DNA from: Psychromonas arctica DSM 14288
GTDB lineage: Bacteria > Pseudomonadota > Gammaproteobacteria > Enterobacterales > Psychromonadaceae
DNA: 64,000 nucleotides
Assembly (NCBI RefSeq): GCF_000482725.1
Contig: NZ_AXWP01000001.1
Location: forward strand, 318,173 to 382,172
Reading direction: 5' to 3'
The position numbers and the translations under genes are program-made. Below, piece by piece: positions 17,031 to 26,690 of this stretch. Every line of letters starts with the position of its first letter. Position 1 is the first letter of the stretch. The notes below the pieces were generated by a model. It was not told the origin of the DNA, did no database searches, and was given only the letters and a program-made list of their open reading frames with translations.

Positions 17031-18845
17031 TCAGCTTAACTGTTTGTGTAAACTGGCGTAATACTGATCACTTGCCAATAGTTGGTTATGTTTTCCTGAA
17101 ATACGCAATAAGCCATCTTCCATTAAATATATTCGATCCATTTTTTCTATTGCTGTTAGTCGATGACTGATCATTAATAGGGTTTTATCTTTAGCAAATT
17201 CAAATAAAAGCGATAAAATCTCTCGTTCTGTGCGTTTGTCTAAGCCTTCTGTCGGCTCATCCAGTAACAACAATGGTGCATTACGTAATAACACGCGTGC
17301 AACGCCAATTCTACGTTGTTCGCCGCCAGAGAGTTGCCTTCCTCCTTCACCTATCCATGCATCAAGTGGAGACTCTCCCTGGGTTAACGCAGATAAACCA
17401 ACCTTTTCAAGAACCGCTATCAACTGTTTGTCGTTGTTTGTTTGCGCGGCAATCTGCTGTTTGTAGTTATCAAATTTAATAGCCTCTGCTTGTGCCAATG
17501 TTAAATTGTCTCTAAGGGTACCTGTAAATAAATAAATACGCTGACTTACTATCGAAAGGCCGCTGCTTAAAGCGTGTTGACTGTATCGTTTAACATCGAC
17601 ACCATCGATCAATATTTGCCCTGAATTAGCTTCCCATTCACGTGTGATCAAAGCTAACAGGCTGGATTTTCCGCAACCTGTTTGGCCTAGTAATGCGACT
17701 TTTTCACCGGCATTAATGGTTAGTGTGATGCCTTTAAGTACAGCTTGATCTACACTTTTTTCTTCACTTTGCCCAGTGTTATATTCAATCTTTTGATAGG
17801 AAAAAACAATATCTTTCAAATCTAAAGCACCTTTGTTGATAATGCTGGTATGTTGATCATTGAAAATGATATCAGGTGTTTGTTGTACTAAATCATTAAC
17901 CCGTTTACCAGCATCAACACAGGAAGAAAGATGCTGAAAAGCACCGGCAATAGGCATTAACATTTCAATACAAGCTAAAACCATAAACGTTATCATCGCT
18001 AACATGGCACCTGGTGGTTGATGTTCGCCAACACCGGAAGCAGCCACATAAAGTACCACTAACATAACAAAACCGTGGCATAAGATTAATGCGGCTTGAC
18101 TCAATGCAGTTATATTGGCCATCGCACGTTGGCTATCCAATAATGCGGCTTCTGATTGCGCTAATTTTTCTCGAAAACGCAGCTCTACTCCAAATAATGA
18201 AATCTCTGCAAGTCCTTGTACAAATTCAAGTATCTGAATGCGTAATAGGCGTTTGCTTTGTAGTAGTTTGATACCAGGTGCTCGACCCAGAAAATAAAAA
18301 CACCAAGGTAATAGCAACCAAATTAATAATAAGCTGCCACAGATCAAAAGTGCTAAATCTGTGTCTATCCAAGCCACAAAAAAGTATAAACAAAGTAGCA
18401 TCAATAGGGCGGCAAAGAGAGGTGTTATCAAACGTAGGTAAAGGTGGTCAAGTGTATCTATATCCGCGACTAAGCGGTTTAATAATTCACCTTGTCGTAA
18501 TCCTTGCATATTTTTTGCACTAAGTGGTATCACTTTTTTCCAAGCCCAAACTCTAAGCTGAGTCAATAACTTGAAGGTAGCTTCATGAGTAGCCAATCGC
18601 TCACCATAACGGCTTGCTGTTCTCGCTATAGAAAGAAAGCGAACCCCGCCACTCGGAGTTAAATAGTTAAAGGTTTGTGTCGCAAGTAAGGTTAAACCTG
18701 CTACCGCCGAGGCAGACAAAAACCAACCTGAAAGTGACAACAAACCGATCCCTGCCATCAAAGAAGTAATACTTAATAGCAATCCGATTGCCATCATCAA
18801 CCATTGGTGACGAAATAACTTTATAAAAGGGAGTAACGTTTTCAT
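17031..18845 (-). CDS. cydC: ABC exporter CydC (glutathione/cysteine, cytochrome bd assembly)
   Basis: CydC is one half of the heterodimeric CydDC exporter that moves cysteine and glutathione to the periplasm and is needed to mature cytochrome bd. The 604-residue protein has an N-terminal six-span ABC transmembrane domain and a C-terminal ATPase with Walker A GQTGCGKSS, signature LSGGEQRR and Walker B LLLLDEPTEGLD. Its ATG overlaps the cydD stop by four bases (ATGA, 18842-18845), so the two are translationally coupled. cydAB is not in the window. Confidence 0.94.
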   Translation of the reverse strand: MKTLLPFIKLFRHQWLMMAIGLLLSITSLMAGIGLLSLSGWFLSASAVAGLTLLATQTFNYLTPSGGVRFLSIARTASRYGERLATHEATFKLLTQLRVWAWKKVIPLSAKNMQGLRQGELLNRLVADIDTLDHLYLRLITPLFAALLMLLCLYFFVAWIDTDLALLICGSLLLIWLLLPWCFYFLGRAPGIKLLQSKRLLRIQILEFVQGLAEISLFGVELRFREKLAQSEAALLDSQRAMANITALSQAALILCHGFVMLVVLYVAASGVGEHQPPGAMLAMITFMVLACIEMLMPIAGAFQHLSSCVDAGKRVNDLVQQTPDIIFNDQHTSIINKGALDLKDIVFSYQKIEYNTGQSEEKSVDQAVLKGITLTINAGEKVALLGQTGCGKSSLLALITREWEANSGQILIDGVDVKRYSQHALSSGLSIVSQRIYLFTGTLRDNLTLAQAEAIKFDNYKQQIAAQTNNDKQLIAVLEKVGLSALTQGESPLDAWIGEGGRQLSGGEQRRIGVARVLLRNAPLLLLDEPTEGLDKRTEREILSLLFEFAKDKTLLMISHRLTAIEKMDRIYLMEDGLLRISGKHNQLLASDQYYASLHKQLS

Positions 18846-20707
18846 ACATTTTGCTCCTCAGTTTTTACACCGTTTGAATTAAATTGCTCACTTCGCATTT
18901 GTTTAAATAATCCATCCTCGAGTGTCAGTTTATCTACGTGACCTTGTTGCACAATTTTGCCTTTATCAAGTACCAAAATACTATCCATTCTACTCAACTG
19001 ATCGATTCGATGTGTCACCATCAAACAACTTACTCCTTGCATGGCTTCGGTTAAAGAAGCAAGTACTGCATTTTCGCTGGCTCTATCTAGACTAGCAGTC
19101 GGTTCGTCAAGTAAGAATAATGAAGCTTGTTGGCCTAAAGCGCGTGCTAAGGCAATTCGTTGCGCTTGACCGACCGAGACACCGGCCATTTGTTCTCCAA
19201 TAGGGTGATTTAAACCTAATGGTTGTTGTTCAACGAAGTCGAGTATTTTAGCTTTTGCTAGCAACGTATTTATCTTGTCATCACTCATATTGGGATCTGC
19301 TAAAGCAACATTATCACGTATACTGCCGTGAAATAGTTGAGGCTCTTGACCAAGCCAAGCGAGGTGTGTGCGCCAATTTGTGATAGATAACTGATTTAAT
19401 TCAATGCCATTGACTGTGAGTGAACCTTGGTAAGGTAAAAAACCCAGTAAAGCATTCAACAAACTACTTTTCCCTGCACCGCTAGGGCCAACCACTGCGA
19501 TATGTTGACCTGTTTCGAGTTTAAATGAAATGGGACCAACTAGGATAGTGCCCGAGTGGCTTTTAATAGTTAGATCAGAGGCAATTAATGTAATACCTTG
19601 TTGGCGCTCGACTGTCTTAATGCCGATATTATTGAGTGACTTTGTCGTGATGCTTTGTTTAACATCATCGTGTGTGTTGTCAGTTGTTAATGTATTGCTA
19701 TTATCTATTTCAACTTGATATTCAAGAAGTGCTTTTAACTCTTCCGCTGCGCCGATCGCTTGAGCCTTAGCATGATAATGTGTGCCCATGTCGCGAAGAG
19801 GTTGGTAAAATTCAGGTGCAAGCATTAATACAAACATACCTACAAATAAACTCACGCCACCGTTATAGTCGCCAAAATCGAGTTCACCTAAAAAGCTGAA
19901 GCCAAAGTAGATCGCTAATACTGCAATTGAAACGGCAGCAAAAAACTCTAACACTGCTGAACTCAAAAAAGCTAAGCGTAATACCGCCATGGTTTTTTTA
20001 CGAAATGCTTCTGATGCTGCTTCTATCTCTTTACCCTCTGCATTACCTCTATTAAACAACTTTAACGTATTCAGTCCTTTTAAACGATCCATGAAATGGC
20101 CACTTAGTTGTGCTAATGCTTTAAAATTTTTACGGTTTGCATCTGCTGCTCCAGTCCCTACTAAAATCATAAAAATAGGAATTAAAGGCGCTGTACAGAA
20201 TAAGATCAAACCTGCTGCCCAGTTTAATGGAAATACAACCACTAAAATGGTTAATGGGATAAAACCAGCAAGCAACATCTGTGGTAAGTAACGTGCATAA
20301 AAATCGTGTAAATCTTCAACTTGCTCAAGCACTATGCTTGCCCAGCTTCCGGCAGGTTTGCCTTTGATAAAAGCAGGGCCTAATTCGCTCATTTTATCTA
20401 ACACTGCGGCACGAACCTGTAAACGTAATCGTTTACCAGCTTCAAAACTACAACGCTCTCGGGCAAATGCTAATAATGCTCTAATTGGGATCAAAATAAA
20501 TAAAAAGATAAATTCATTACTGAATGCCGACTTTGGTAAGTCATTGATAATAATGCCATGTAAGATAGTAGAGATGAGATAGGCTTGTATAATTAATGAA
20601 AATCCCGTTAATAAACCAAATAATACGGTTAACTTAAGGTAAAAACCGCACGCATACTTTTGTTTTTTTAACCATGTAATTAGCTGTTTTTCTAAGGGTT
20701 TATTCAT
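18842..20707 (-). CDS. cydD: ABC exporter CydD
   Basis: This is the partner of CydC in the thiol exporter. The 621-residue protein has a transmembrane domain with the CydD-typical segment GAADANRKNFKALAQLSGHFMDRLKGL (seen in parts at about residues 190-215) and an ATPase with Walker A GPSGAGKSSLL, signature SVGQAQRIALARAL and Walker B LFLLDEPTASLD. An insert of about 40 polar residues sits between the two domains (near 340-380). cydD precedes cydC in transcription, as in E. coli. The next gene upstream is a MarR regulator on the same strand, 89 bases away, so readthrough regulation is possible. Confidence 0.95.
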   Translation of the reverse strand: MNKPLEKQLITWLKKQKYACGFYLKLTVLFGLLTGFSLIIQAYLISTILHGIIINDLPKSAFSNEFIFLFILIPIRALLAFARERCSFEAGKRLRLQVRAAVLDKMSELGPAFIKGKPAGSWASIVLEQVEDLHDFYARYLPQMLLAGFIPLTILVVVFPLNWAAGLILFCTAPLIPIFMILVGTGAADANRKNFKALAQLSGHFMDRLKGLNTLKLFNRGNAEGKEIEAASEAFRKKTMAVLRLAFLSSAVLEFFAAVSIAVLAIYFGFSFLGELDFGDYNGGVSLFVGMFVLMLAPEFYQPLRDMGTHYHAKAQAIGAAEELKALLEYQVEIDNSNTLTTDNTHDDVKQSITTKSLNNIGIKTVERQQGITLIASDLTIKSHSGTILVGPISFKLETGQHIAVVGPSGAGKSSLLNALLGFLPYQGSLTVNGIELNQLSITNWRTHLAWLGQEPQLFHGSIRDNVALADPNMSDDKINTLLAKAKILDFVEQQPLGLNHPIGEQMAGVSVGQAQRIALARALGQQASLFLLDEPTASLDRASENAVLASLTEAMQGVSCLMVTHRIDQLSRMDSILVLDKGKIVQQGHVDKLTLEDGLFKQMRSEQFNSNGVKTEEQNV

Positions 20708-20796
20708 CTTGTTCCTGATGTTTATAAATAATAGTAAGAGGGGAGCGTTATTCGTTGTTGATTAAAGGTTCGTATAGTTTATCAACCAGTGTGTTT

Positions 20797-21312
20797 TTAT
20801 GGTAGCGGTTGTGACTCTACATTATTCAATAATTTAGCAAGTAGTTTATCTAACAATGCTATCTCTTCTGGCGTAAAATCTGTTAATAACTGTTGATGTA
20901 TACAGTGTAATTCAACAACCGACTGATCAACAATGCTGATCCCTAGATCGGTTAATCTGATCATACAAATACGCTTGTCATCTTCACAATTAATTCGCGT
21001 AATAATGCCCTTAGCTTCTAAGCGTTTCATCACTTTAGTTAAACCACCCCAACTAAATAACATGTAGTTACATAAATCAGAGGGCTTTAGTTCGTAAGGT
21101 GGGGCACTTTTACTGCGCCTAATGGCGGTAATTAAATGGAAGTCACTGGATAATAAACCTCGTTCACTCATTAGTTTATCAATATGATCATCAAGGTTGT
21201 TGGCAATTCTTTCTACTCGAGGAAAAAGAAGGAAAAGGCCTTGATAGGCATTTGGCCAATTTGTTTTCATTAGGTTGATAAAGTTTTCAAATTGTAATTG
21301 TGTGTGAGACAT
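20797..21312 (-). CDS. MarR-family transcriptional regulator
   Basis: The 171-residue protein has the winged-helix core of MarR proteins: LSSDFHLITAIRRS, PSDLCNYMLFSWGGLTKVMKRLE (recognition region) and GIITRINCEDDKRICMIRLTDLG (wing), then dimerisation helices. I chose the ATG at 21312 over an upstream one at 21363: it has the ribosome site AGGAAATCTT, and the longer version would run through two palindromes that look like its own operators. Three cysteines in the DNA-binding part make a redox switch conceivable. It is divergent from the catalase gene and likely controls it, and perhaps cydDC downstream. Confidence 0.88.
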   Translation of the reverse strand: MSHTQLQFENFINLMKTNWPNAYQGLFLLFPRVERIANNLDDHIDKLMSERGLLSSDFHLITAIRRSKSAPPYELKPSDLCNYMLFSWGGLTKVMKRLEAKGIITRINCEDDKRICMIRLTDLGISIVDQSVVELHCIHQQLLTDFTPEEIALLDKLLAKLLNNVESQPLP

Positions 21313-21337
21313 AAGATTTCCTATATTTGCTTGTACA

Positions 21338-21386
21338 ATACCTTTCCAGAGAGGTATATTCAATAAATACCTTTCCAGGCAGATAT
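21338..21386. promoter_or_regulatory. Twin palindromic operators between marR and catalase genes
   Basis: Site 1 (21338-21357) is ATACCT-TTCCAGAG-AGGTAT, a dyad with perfect 6-bp arms. Site 2 (21367-21386) repeats its first 12 bases exactly (ATACCTTTCCAG) and ends in AGATAT, a weaker right arm. They start 29 bases apart, roughly three helical turns. MarR dimers bind 16-20 bp dyads of this kind in divergent promoters, so autoregulation plus catalase control is the natural reading. Confidence 0.72.
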
Positions 21387-21472
21387 GGCATAAAGATGAT
21401 TTTCTTCATCGCAATGAAGTTAATTATTTACTTTATCTTTAACCCCCCAATTTTAAAGAAGTGGAGATAATC

Positions 21473-22933
21473 ATGACCAATAAACATAAGCTTACGACAA
21501 CAAATGGTGCACCAGTCGCAGATAACCAAAATGCACAAACAGCAGGACCGCGAGGCCCTATGTTACTTCAGGATCTTTGGTTTCTGGAGAAATTAGCGCA
21601 TTTTGACAGAGAAGTAATTCCTGAAAGACGTATGCATGCTAAAGGTTCTGGCGCTTATGGCACATTTACGGTGACGCATGATATCTCTCAATTTACTAAA
21701 GCAAATATTTTCTCTGAAGTTGGCAAGCAAACAGAACTTTTTGTTCGCTTCTCTACAGTCGCTGGCGAACGTGGCGCAGCAGATGCTGAACGTGATATCC
21801 GTGGTTTTGCAATCAAGTTTTATACCGAAGAAGGTAATTGGGATCTAGTGGGGAACAATACCCCGGTTTTCTTTTTACGTGATCCCTTAAAATTCCCTGA
21901 TTTAAATCATGCAGTAAAAAGAGACCCTCGTACGAATCTTCGTAATGCGAATACAAACTGGGATTTTTGGTCATTATTACCTGAAGCATTGCATCAAGTA
22001 ACTGTTGTTATGAGTGACCGTGGGATCCCAAGCAGCTATCGCCATATGCATGGTTTTGGTAGCCATACTTTTAGCTTTATTAATGCAGATAATGAACGTT
22101 TTTGGGTGAAGTTTCATTTAGAAACTCAACAAGGCATTAAAAACCTTACGGATCAGGAAGCTGAAGAATTAGTTGGTAAGAATCGTGAAAGTCATCAACA
22201 AGATTTATACGAAGCCATTGAAAATGCAGACTTCCCTAAATGGAATGTCAAAGTTCAAATTATGCCTGAAAAAAAAGCTGAAACTTATCAAGTTCATCCT
22301 TTTGACTTGACTAAAGTATGGCCACATGACGATTACCCATTGATTGATGTGGGGGTGATGGAGCTAAATCGTAACCCTGATAATTACTTTGCTGAAGTAG
22401 AGCAAGCAGCATTTAACCCTGCTAACTTTGTCCCTGGGATCAGTTATTCTCCAGACAAAATGCTACAAGGTCGTTTATTCTCTTACGGTGATGCTCAACG
22501 TTATCGCTTAGGCGTAAATCATGTCCATATTCCAGTTAATCAACCTCGTTGCCCGGTTAATTCATACCACCGCGATGGTGCGATGCGTGTTGACGGAAAC
22601 TATGGTAGCACTAAAGGCTATGAGCCAAATAATTTAGGGTTATGGCAACAACAAGCCGACGAAAAAGAACCTAAATTAGCCATTAATGGTGATGCTTATA
22701 ACTGGGATTTCCGTGAAGATGACAGTGATTATTATAGCCAACCGGGTAAGCTGTTTAATTTGATGTCAGATGCGCAACAACAAGTATTATTTGAAAACAC
22801 AGCAAGAAGTATTAGCCCTGCTTTAATTGAAGTTAAGCACCGTCATATTTCCAATTGTTATAAAGCTGATCCTGCTTATGGTGAAGGTGTTGCTAAAGCA
22901 TTAGATATTGATATAAAAACGATCGCTTTATAA
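21473..22933 (+). CDS. Monofunctional haem catalase
   Basis: The 486-residue enzyme breaks hydrogen peroxide down to water and oxygen. It matches small-subunit (clade 3) catalases: distal His in [12 protein letters not shown] (His55), the Asn of GNNTPVFF (128/129) and proximal haem Tyr338 in [14 protein letters not shown]. The C-terminal [11 protein letters not shown] and NYEPN-like segments also fit. The ATG at 21473 has GGAGA 5-9 bases upstream; a GTG at 21461 would start inside that site. The stop codon lies in a 16-base palindrome, TAATGGTATACCATTA (22931-22946). It is probably controlled by the divergent MarR protein. Confidence 0.95.
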   Translation: MTNKHKLTTTNGAPVADNQNAQTAGPRGPMLLQDLWFLEKLAHFDREVIPERRMHAKGSGAYGTFTVTHDISQFTKANIFSEVGKQTELFVRFSTVAGERGAADAERDIRGFAIKFYTEEGNWDLVGNNTPVFFLRDPLKFPDLNHAVKRDPRTNLRNANTNWDFWSLLPEALHQVTVVMSDRGIPSSYRHMHGFGSHTFSFINADNERFWVKFHLETQQGIKNLTDQEAEELVGKNRESHQQDLYEAIENADFPKWNVKVQIMPEKKAETYQVHPFDLTKVWPHDDYPLIDVGVMELNRNPDNYFAEVEQAAFNPANFVPGISYSPDKMLQGRLFSYGDAQRYRLGVNHVHIPVNQPRCPVNSYHRDGAMRVDGNYGSTKGYEPNNLGLWQQQADEKEPKLAINGDAYNWDFREDDSDYYSQPGKLFNLMSDAQQQVLFENTARSISPALIEVKHRHISNCYKADPAYGEGVAKALDIDIKTIAL

Positions 22934-23083
22934 TGGTATACCATTAATTACATTAAATAAGTGATTTCACTTTTTACAGGTCTATGGGTTATTGGTTACT
23001 CGTTATTATTGCTAGTTACTGGCACTACCCTAGATCTGCATTGCTTTTAAGTGTTGAGATGAGTAGATTTTTAATGGTACGTT

Positions 23084-23111
23084 ATTACTAATTACTAATT
23101 ACTAATTACTA
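23084..23111. repeat. 7-base tandem repeat (ATTACTA)4
   Basis: Four perfect tandem copies lie 70 bases before the ankyrin gene start, in the catalase-ankyrin intergenic region, which is AT-rich overall. Confidence 0.9.
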
Positions 23112-23180
23112 AATGACAATATTTACTGTTAAGTGAATATCGCGAGATTGAATGTACTGGCATTAAAAATAAAGGAAAAA

Positions 23181-23702
23181 ATGAAAACCTGGAAAGCGTA
23201 TAAGCAAACTTATCGAATCGAGCCGACCCTTTTTGATTTTGCTCGAATAGGCGACTTAAGAGGTTTTGCAGACCTTTTAATGAAAGACAATGGACTGGAT
23301 ATTAATGCCACCAATGAACGTGGTTATTCAGCATTGATGTTAGCCGTTTATAACGCTGAAAAAGATTTTTGCGAAGCGCTTTTACGTTCGGGGGCAGATG
23401 TAAATTCTACCGATCCTATGGGGAATACAGTATTGATGGCCGCGGCTTATAAAGGTGATCTTAATATCATCATGTTATTGCTGGATTTTAGTGCCGACAT
23501 GTCGCTTGAAAATAAAACTAAAATGAAGGTCCGGGATTGGGCTGCAATGTTTGGACGTGATCATGTTTTAACCTTCTTAGACCAGCATCATCCCTCCCAA
23601 AAAGCTTCATCGAGGCTGACTAATATTTGGCGATTTATCAAACTTGGTTTGATGCACATGATCAGTAAACTTAAGAGTGTATCTCAACAACCTACACAGT
23701 AA
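23181..23702 (+). CDS. Ankyrin-repeat protein (AnkB-like)
   Basis: The 173-residue protein contains about three ankyrin repeats in the central part. Typical fragments are ERGYSALMLAVYNAEKDFCE, LLRSGADVNSTDPMGNTVLM and AAAYKGDLNIIMLLLDFSAD. The ATG at 23181 has AAAGGA at 5 bases' distance, better than the GTG at 23133. Ankyrin proteins encoded next to catalase genes are known (for example ankB by katB of Pseudomonas aeruginosa, where it supports catalase activity). A similar accessory role in peroxide defence is inferred from the position. No signal peptide is seen in this start; a hydrophobic C-terminal segment is weak. Confidence 0.85.
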   Translation: MKTWKAYKQTYRIEPTLFDFARIGDLRGFADLLMKDNGLDINATNERGYSALMLAVYNAEKDFCEALLRSGADVNSTDPMGNTVLMAAAYKGDLNIIMLLLDFSADMSLENKTKMKVRDWAAMFGRDHVLTFLDQHHPSQKASSRLTNIWRFIKLGLMHMISKLKSVSQQPTQ

Positions 23703-24129
23703 CTTAGCTAAAAACATACACAGACATATAGTTAAAAAAATACATAATAGCGACATCAATAGGCCTCATAAATAGACTGCAGTTGTTATCTTTTACGCTC
23801 GATGTTTATGATGAGATGGCTAGAATACCGTTACTCACTTCGCTAATAATCCCTTAGTATAAAAGACTGTGTTATACCCTTAATTCTGCGAAATACTTGA
23901 TCATTCTTGTCGGTCAAAACAGATCACTTGTGCGTAGGGATTTTGCTAAGGGAACTAGCTTTTGACTCAATTTCTACCTTGTATTGATGTATTTTTCTCT
24001 GCCAATCATTGCTCAAATACTTAATGAAATTAGTATTAGGTGAGATAGAGTAGTTTTATTTTTAATCGATATGCTTATAATTTATAAATAAAATTTATTC
24101 GTAGTTTGATCACCATAAGAGGGCGATAG
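23703..24129. other. Non-coding gap before cytochrome b561 gene
   Basis: No gene, RNA or clear hairpin recognised. The start of the next gene has the ribosome site AAGAGGG (24116-24122). Confidence 0.45.
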
Positions 24130-24795
24130 ATGAATTCACAATCAAATAAAATAAAAGTATGGGATTTCCCAACTCGGTTCTTTCATTGGGCAATGGTTTT
24201 ACTATTAGTGAGTCTGTGGTGGACGGCTGAAAATGGAGAAATGCAATGGCATCAAGTTTGCGCTTATCTATTGATGGTCCTCGTTGTATTTAGATTGGTG
24301 TGGGGATTTCTTGGTAGTGAAACGTCTTTATTTAAACAGTTTTTGGTTTCGCCCAAGCGGGTGGTTCAATATACATTGCAGCAACCTAAACCTAACTCCA
24401 TTGGACACAATCCGTTGGGTGGTTATATGGTGGTGCTATTGCTGACTTTAATCATTCTGCAGTTAGGGACTGGGTTATTTGCAACCGATGATGTTTTTAC
24501 TGAAGGGCCTCTGATGTATTTGGTCTCTTCTGATACCGCTAGTTGGTTGACTTGGCTGCATAAGAATAACTTTAATCTTATCATTGCGATGTCCGCCGTT
24601 CATATTCTTGCCGTTGCTGTGCATTTATTAAAAGGAGAGAATTTAATCAAGGCTATGTTTAGTGGCTATAAAAATATGCAAGCTAGTATTGTGGCGCCTA
24701 AATTATGTTCGCCATTGTTAGCGTTGATTATCATTGCCATAATATTTTCGTTGGTATGGTTTTACTTATTAGCGCCTGTAGTGAGCTTTTTATAA
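24130..24795 (+). CDS. Cytochrome b561-type membrane protein
   Basis: The 221-residue integral protein starts KVWDFPTRFFHWAMVLLLV and has WHQVCAYLLMVLVVFRLVWGFLG, both classic for the bacterial cytochrome b561 / Ni-hydrogenase b-subunit group. Likely haem-ligand histidines are in FHWAM, MQWHQ, TWLHKN and VHILAVAVHLL. It would pass electrons between the quinone pool and a periplasmic partner. The convergent neighbour is a cytochrome c' gene, and b561/c' pairs recur in marine gammaproteobacteria, so the two may act together. Confidence 0.9.
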   Translation: MNSQSNKIKVWDFPTRFFHWAMVLLLVSLWWTAENGEMQWHQVCAYLLMVLVVFRLVWGFLGSETSLFKQFLVSPKRVVQYTLQQPKPNSIGHNPLGGYMVVLLLTLIILQLGTGLFATDDVFTEGPLMYLVSSDTASWLTWLHKNNFNLIIAMSAVHILAVAVHLLKGENLIKAMFSGYKNMQASIVAPKLCSPLLALIIIAIIFSLVWFYLLAPVVSFL

Positions 24796-24925
24796 CTTTT
24801 CAAAGGTGTTTATAGTGCTAAATATTGCTTAATGTTTATATGAACGCTGAAGTTCGCTTGTTATGACCTTGTTATAATAAATCTCCGTTAGTTTTTATCG
24901 TAGTGAGTTTTTATTAAATAAAATT

Positions 24926-24955
24926 AAGCCCGTTATGACATCAATAACGGGCTTT
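24926..24955. terminator. Bidirectional intrinsic terminator
   Basis: AAGCCCGTTAT (24926-24936), a 7-base loop and ATAACGGGCTT (24944-24954) form a perfect 11-bp, GC-rich stem. It has T after it on the plus strand and a T-rich run (AATTTTATTTAAT) on the minus strand. It sits between the convergent cytochrome genes and can serve both. Confidence 0.85.
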
Positions 24956-25029
24956 ATACTAAGTGCTTACTAGAATGTGGTTAATTGACGAGTTTAATGT
25001 AACGGCTTAAACGATTAGCTATATCTTGA

Positions 25030-25479
25030 TTAATCTTCTCTAAAACCATCATGACAGGCTTTACAACTTTTACCTGTATTGACAAATGCTTTCTTAATGG
25101 TGCTTTGATCCGTTGTTTTAGCCGCAACAGCTAAGGCTGCCGCATTATCTATAAATGTCTTCATTTTGCTATCAAAGTCTGCTTTATCCTGCCATATTTT
25201 TGCCAGTGCACGAGTGTCTCCTTTGTCTGAACCTTCAATAAAACCTTCATGGGGTAATTTAGATAGGGCAGCTACATTATCAGCACGCATACTAAATGTA
25301 GCTTCATCAAAAGGTTTCTGGCCTTTTAGCATTGCGCCCATATCTCCAAAGTTGTATGAAATTAAGGAAAAAGCAGCTTGTCGGTATTCAATCGAATCGT
25401 CTGTTTTCTCGAAATTATTCGCAAATACAGCAGGAATGATCATTGCAGTAGCTGCAACGGCAATTAGTATTTTTTTCAT
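25030..25479 (-). CDS. Cytochrome c' (periplasmic, class II)
   Basis: The 149-residue precursor has a signal peptide, MKKILIAVAATAMIIPAVFA, cleaved after about residue 20. The mature four-helix protein ends with the class II haem motif CKACHDGFRED, in which Cys, Cys and His attach and ligate haem near the C-terminus. Cytochromes c' bind NO and CO and are linked to NO resistance; a redox role with the neighbouring b561 is an inference. The length is normal for the family. Confidence 0.93.
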   Translation of the reverse strand: MKKILIAVAATAMIIPAVFANNFEKTDDSIEYRQAAFSLISYNFGDMGAMLKGQKPFDEATFSMRADNVAALSKLPHEGFIEGSDKGDTRALAKIWQDKADFDSKMKTFIDNAAALAVAAKTTDQSTIKKAFVNTGKSCKACHDGFRED

Positions 25480-26042
25480 AGTCTTCCTTCACTTATGTTG
25501 GTGGGTGGGGCTTCCTAAACACTGATATTCATATACAAAAAAGCAATGTATTCAACTTTATCATTACTGAGTATCATTAAGTATGCAAATTATTCTACAT
25601 AATTTAAATATGATTATTTGATAATTTTTGTTGCGATTGTGAAGTACATATAAAATAAATAATTTATTTTATATGTTTTTATTAATAACTTGAATGCAGG
25701 ATAATTAAATCGATACAACACCACTAATTTTACATGTTTCTAAGTTAAATCATCTTCTAATCAGTAAATTATTTTAATCAAAAACGATTCTATAAAGATC
25801 AATAGCGTCAGTGTTACCACAATTAAGTTAACAAATAGTGGATGGGAAATGTGTATTAAGCGTATTAGTAAAAGATGATTTCTCTCTATTTAGTTCACGA
25901 ATATTTTAATTTTTGTATCGATAGATTGATTAAAAACCAAAGCTTGTTATCGTTACGCTAATCGCTTTGAACAAGTTACTTTATTGACGAGTTTGAGTAC
26001 ACAATTTGGCTGCGATGCGGTCCCTCACATTTAAGGTTTATT
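25480..26042. other. Non-coding gap between cytochrome c' and an exported protein gene
   Basis: Very AT-rich, with no credible gene or RNA. It holds divergent promoters in principle, but no pair of boxes stands out. Confidence 0.45.
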
Positions 26043-26690
26043 ATGAAATTATTTATACCATTACTGTTATGCTTTTTTTCTTTTAATGTTTCTGCTGCGC
26101 TACAAGGGATAACTGATGAAGGGGACGTGGTGGTATTGAATAGTGATGGAACTTGGTTCTATGCAGAGGATAAGCCGATAGAAGAATTTGAAATTAGTAA
26201 TAACCCAGGTGTATTCAAAACGCCAGCTAGCGCCAATTTTGTGTTAAAAAGTAAAAAAAATAATGCCACTTTTGCTTTTAACACTAAGCAGTGGGTATTT
26301 GAAAAAAGCACAACTGATGACTCTGCTATAGAATATGCTTTAACGCTTAAAGCAGGTGATTTGTATGCAAGGGTGATCACTGAACGTATTCAGATTAATA
26401 ATAAAGAATTAACTGAAATAGCACTTGATAACGCTAAGAATGTAGCTCCAAATGCTAAGGTGATCAAGAAAGAATATCGTATGGTCAACGGCAAGAAAAT
26501 GATTTATATGGAAATGGTCGGCACCATGAAAGGCATTGAGTTTCAGTATTTAGGATATTATTACTCAGATGCTTCTGGCTCAACGCAGTATGTAACATTT
26601 ACTGGCGCTAGTTTAGTTGAAAAATACAGAGCTGAAATTGATGATCTATTAAATGGTTTTGCCATCGCTGAATCAAAAGAATCAAAGTAG
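26043..26690 (+). CDS. Exported hypothetical protein
   Basis: The 215-residue precursor has a signal peptide, MKLFIPLLLCFFSFNVSA, cleaved after Ala18. The mature N-terminus (LQGITDEGDVVVLNSDGTWFYAED) recalls a short SH3-like or DUF3157-type motif. The rest (LYARVITERIQI, then VNGKKMIYMEMVG and YVTFTGASLVEKYRAEIDDLLNGF) has the feel of a PsbP/DcrB-like alpha-beta domain. I do not assign a function. TAAGGTTTATT precedes the ATG. It stands alone, followed by a large palindrome at 26825. Confidence 0.7.
   Translation: MKLFIPLLLCFFSFNVSAALQGITDEGDVVVLNSDGTWFYAEDKPIEEFEISNNPGVFKTPASANFVLKSKKNNATFAFNTKQWVFEKSTTDDSAIEYALTLKAGDLYARVITERIQINNKELTEIALDNAKNVAPNAKVIKKEYRMVNGKKMIYMEMVGTMKGIEFQYLGYYYSDASGSTQYVTFTGASLVEKYRAEIDDLLNGFAIAESKESK

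Noticed and set aside
20797-21363. Longer MarR reading starting at 21363
   Set aside because: It would code through both palindromic operators and lacks a ribosome site.
26011-26040. GCGGTCCCTCAC followed by TTTAAGGTTT before the 26043 gene, recalling a preQ1-I loop and tail
   Set aside because: There is no complementary 3' strand for P1 and no A-rich tail of the right shape; the downstream gene has no link to queuosine.
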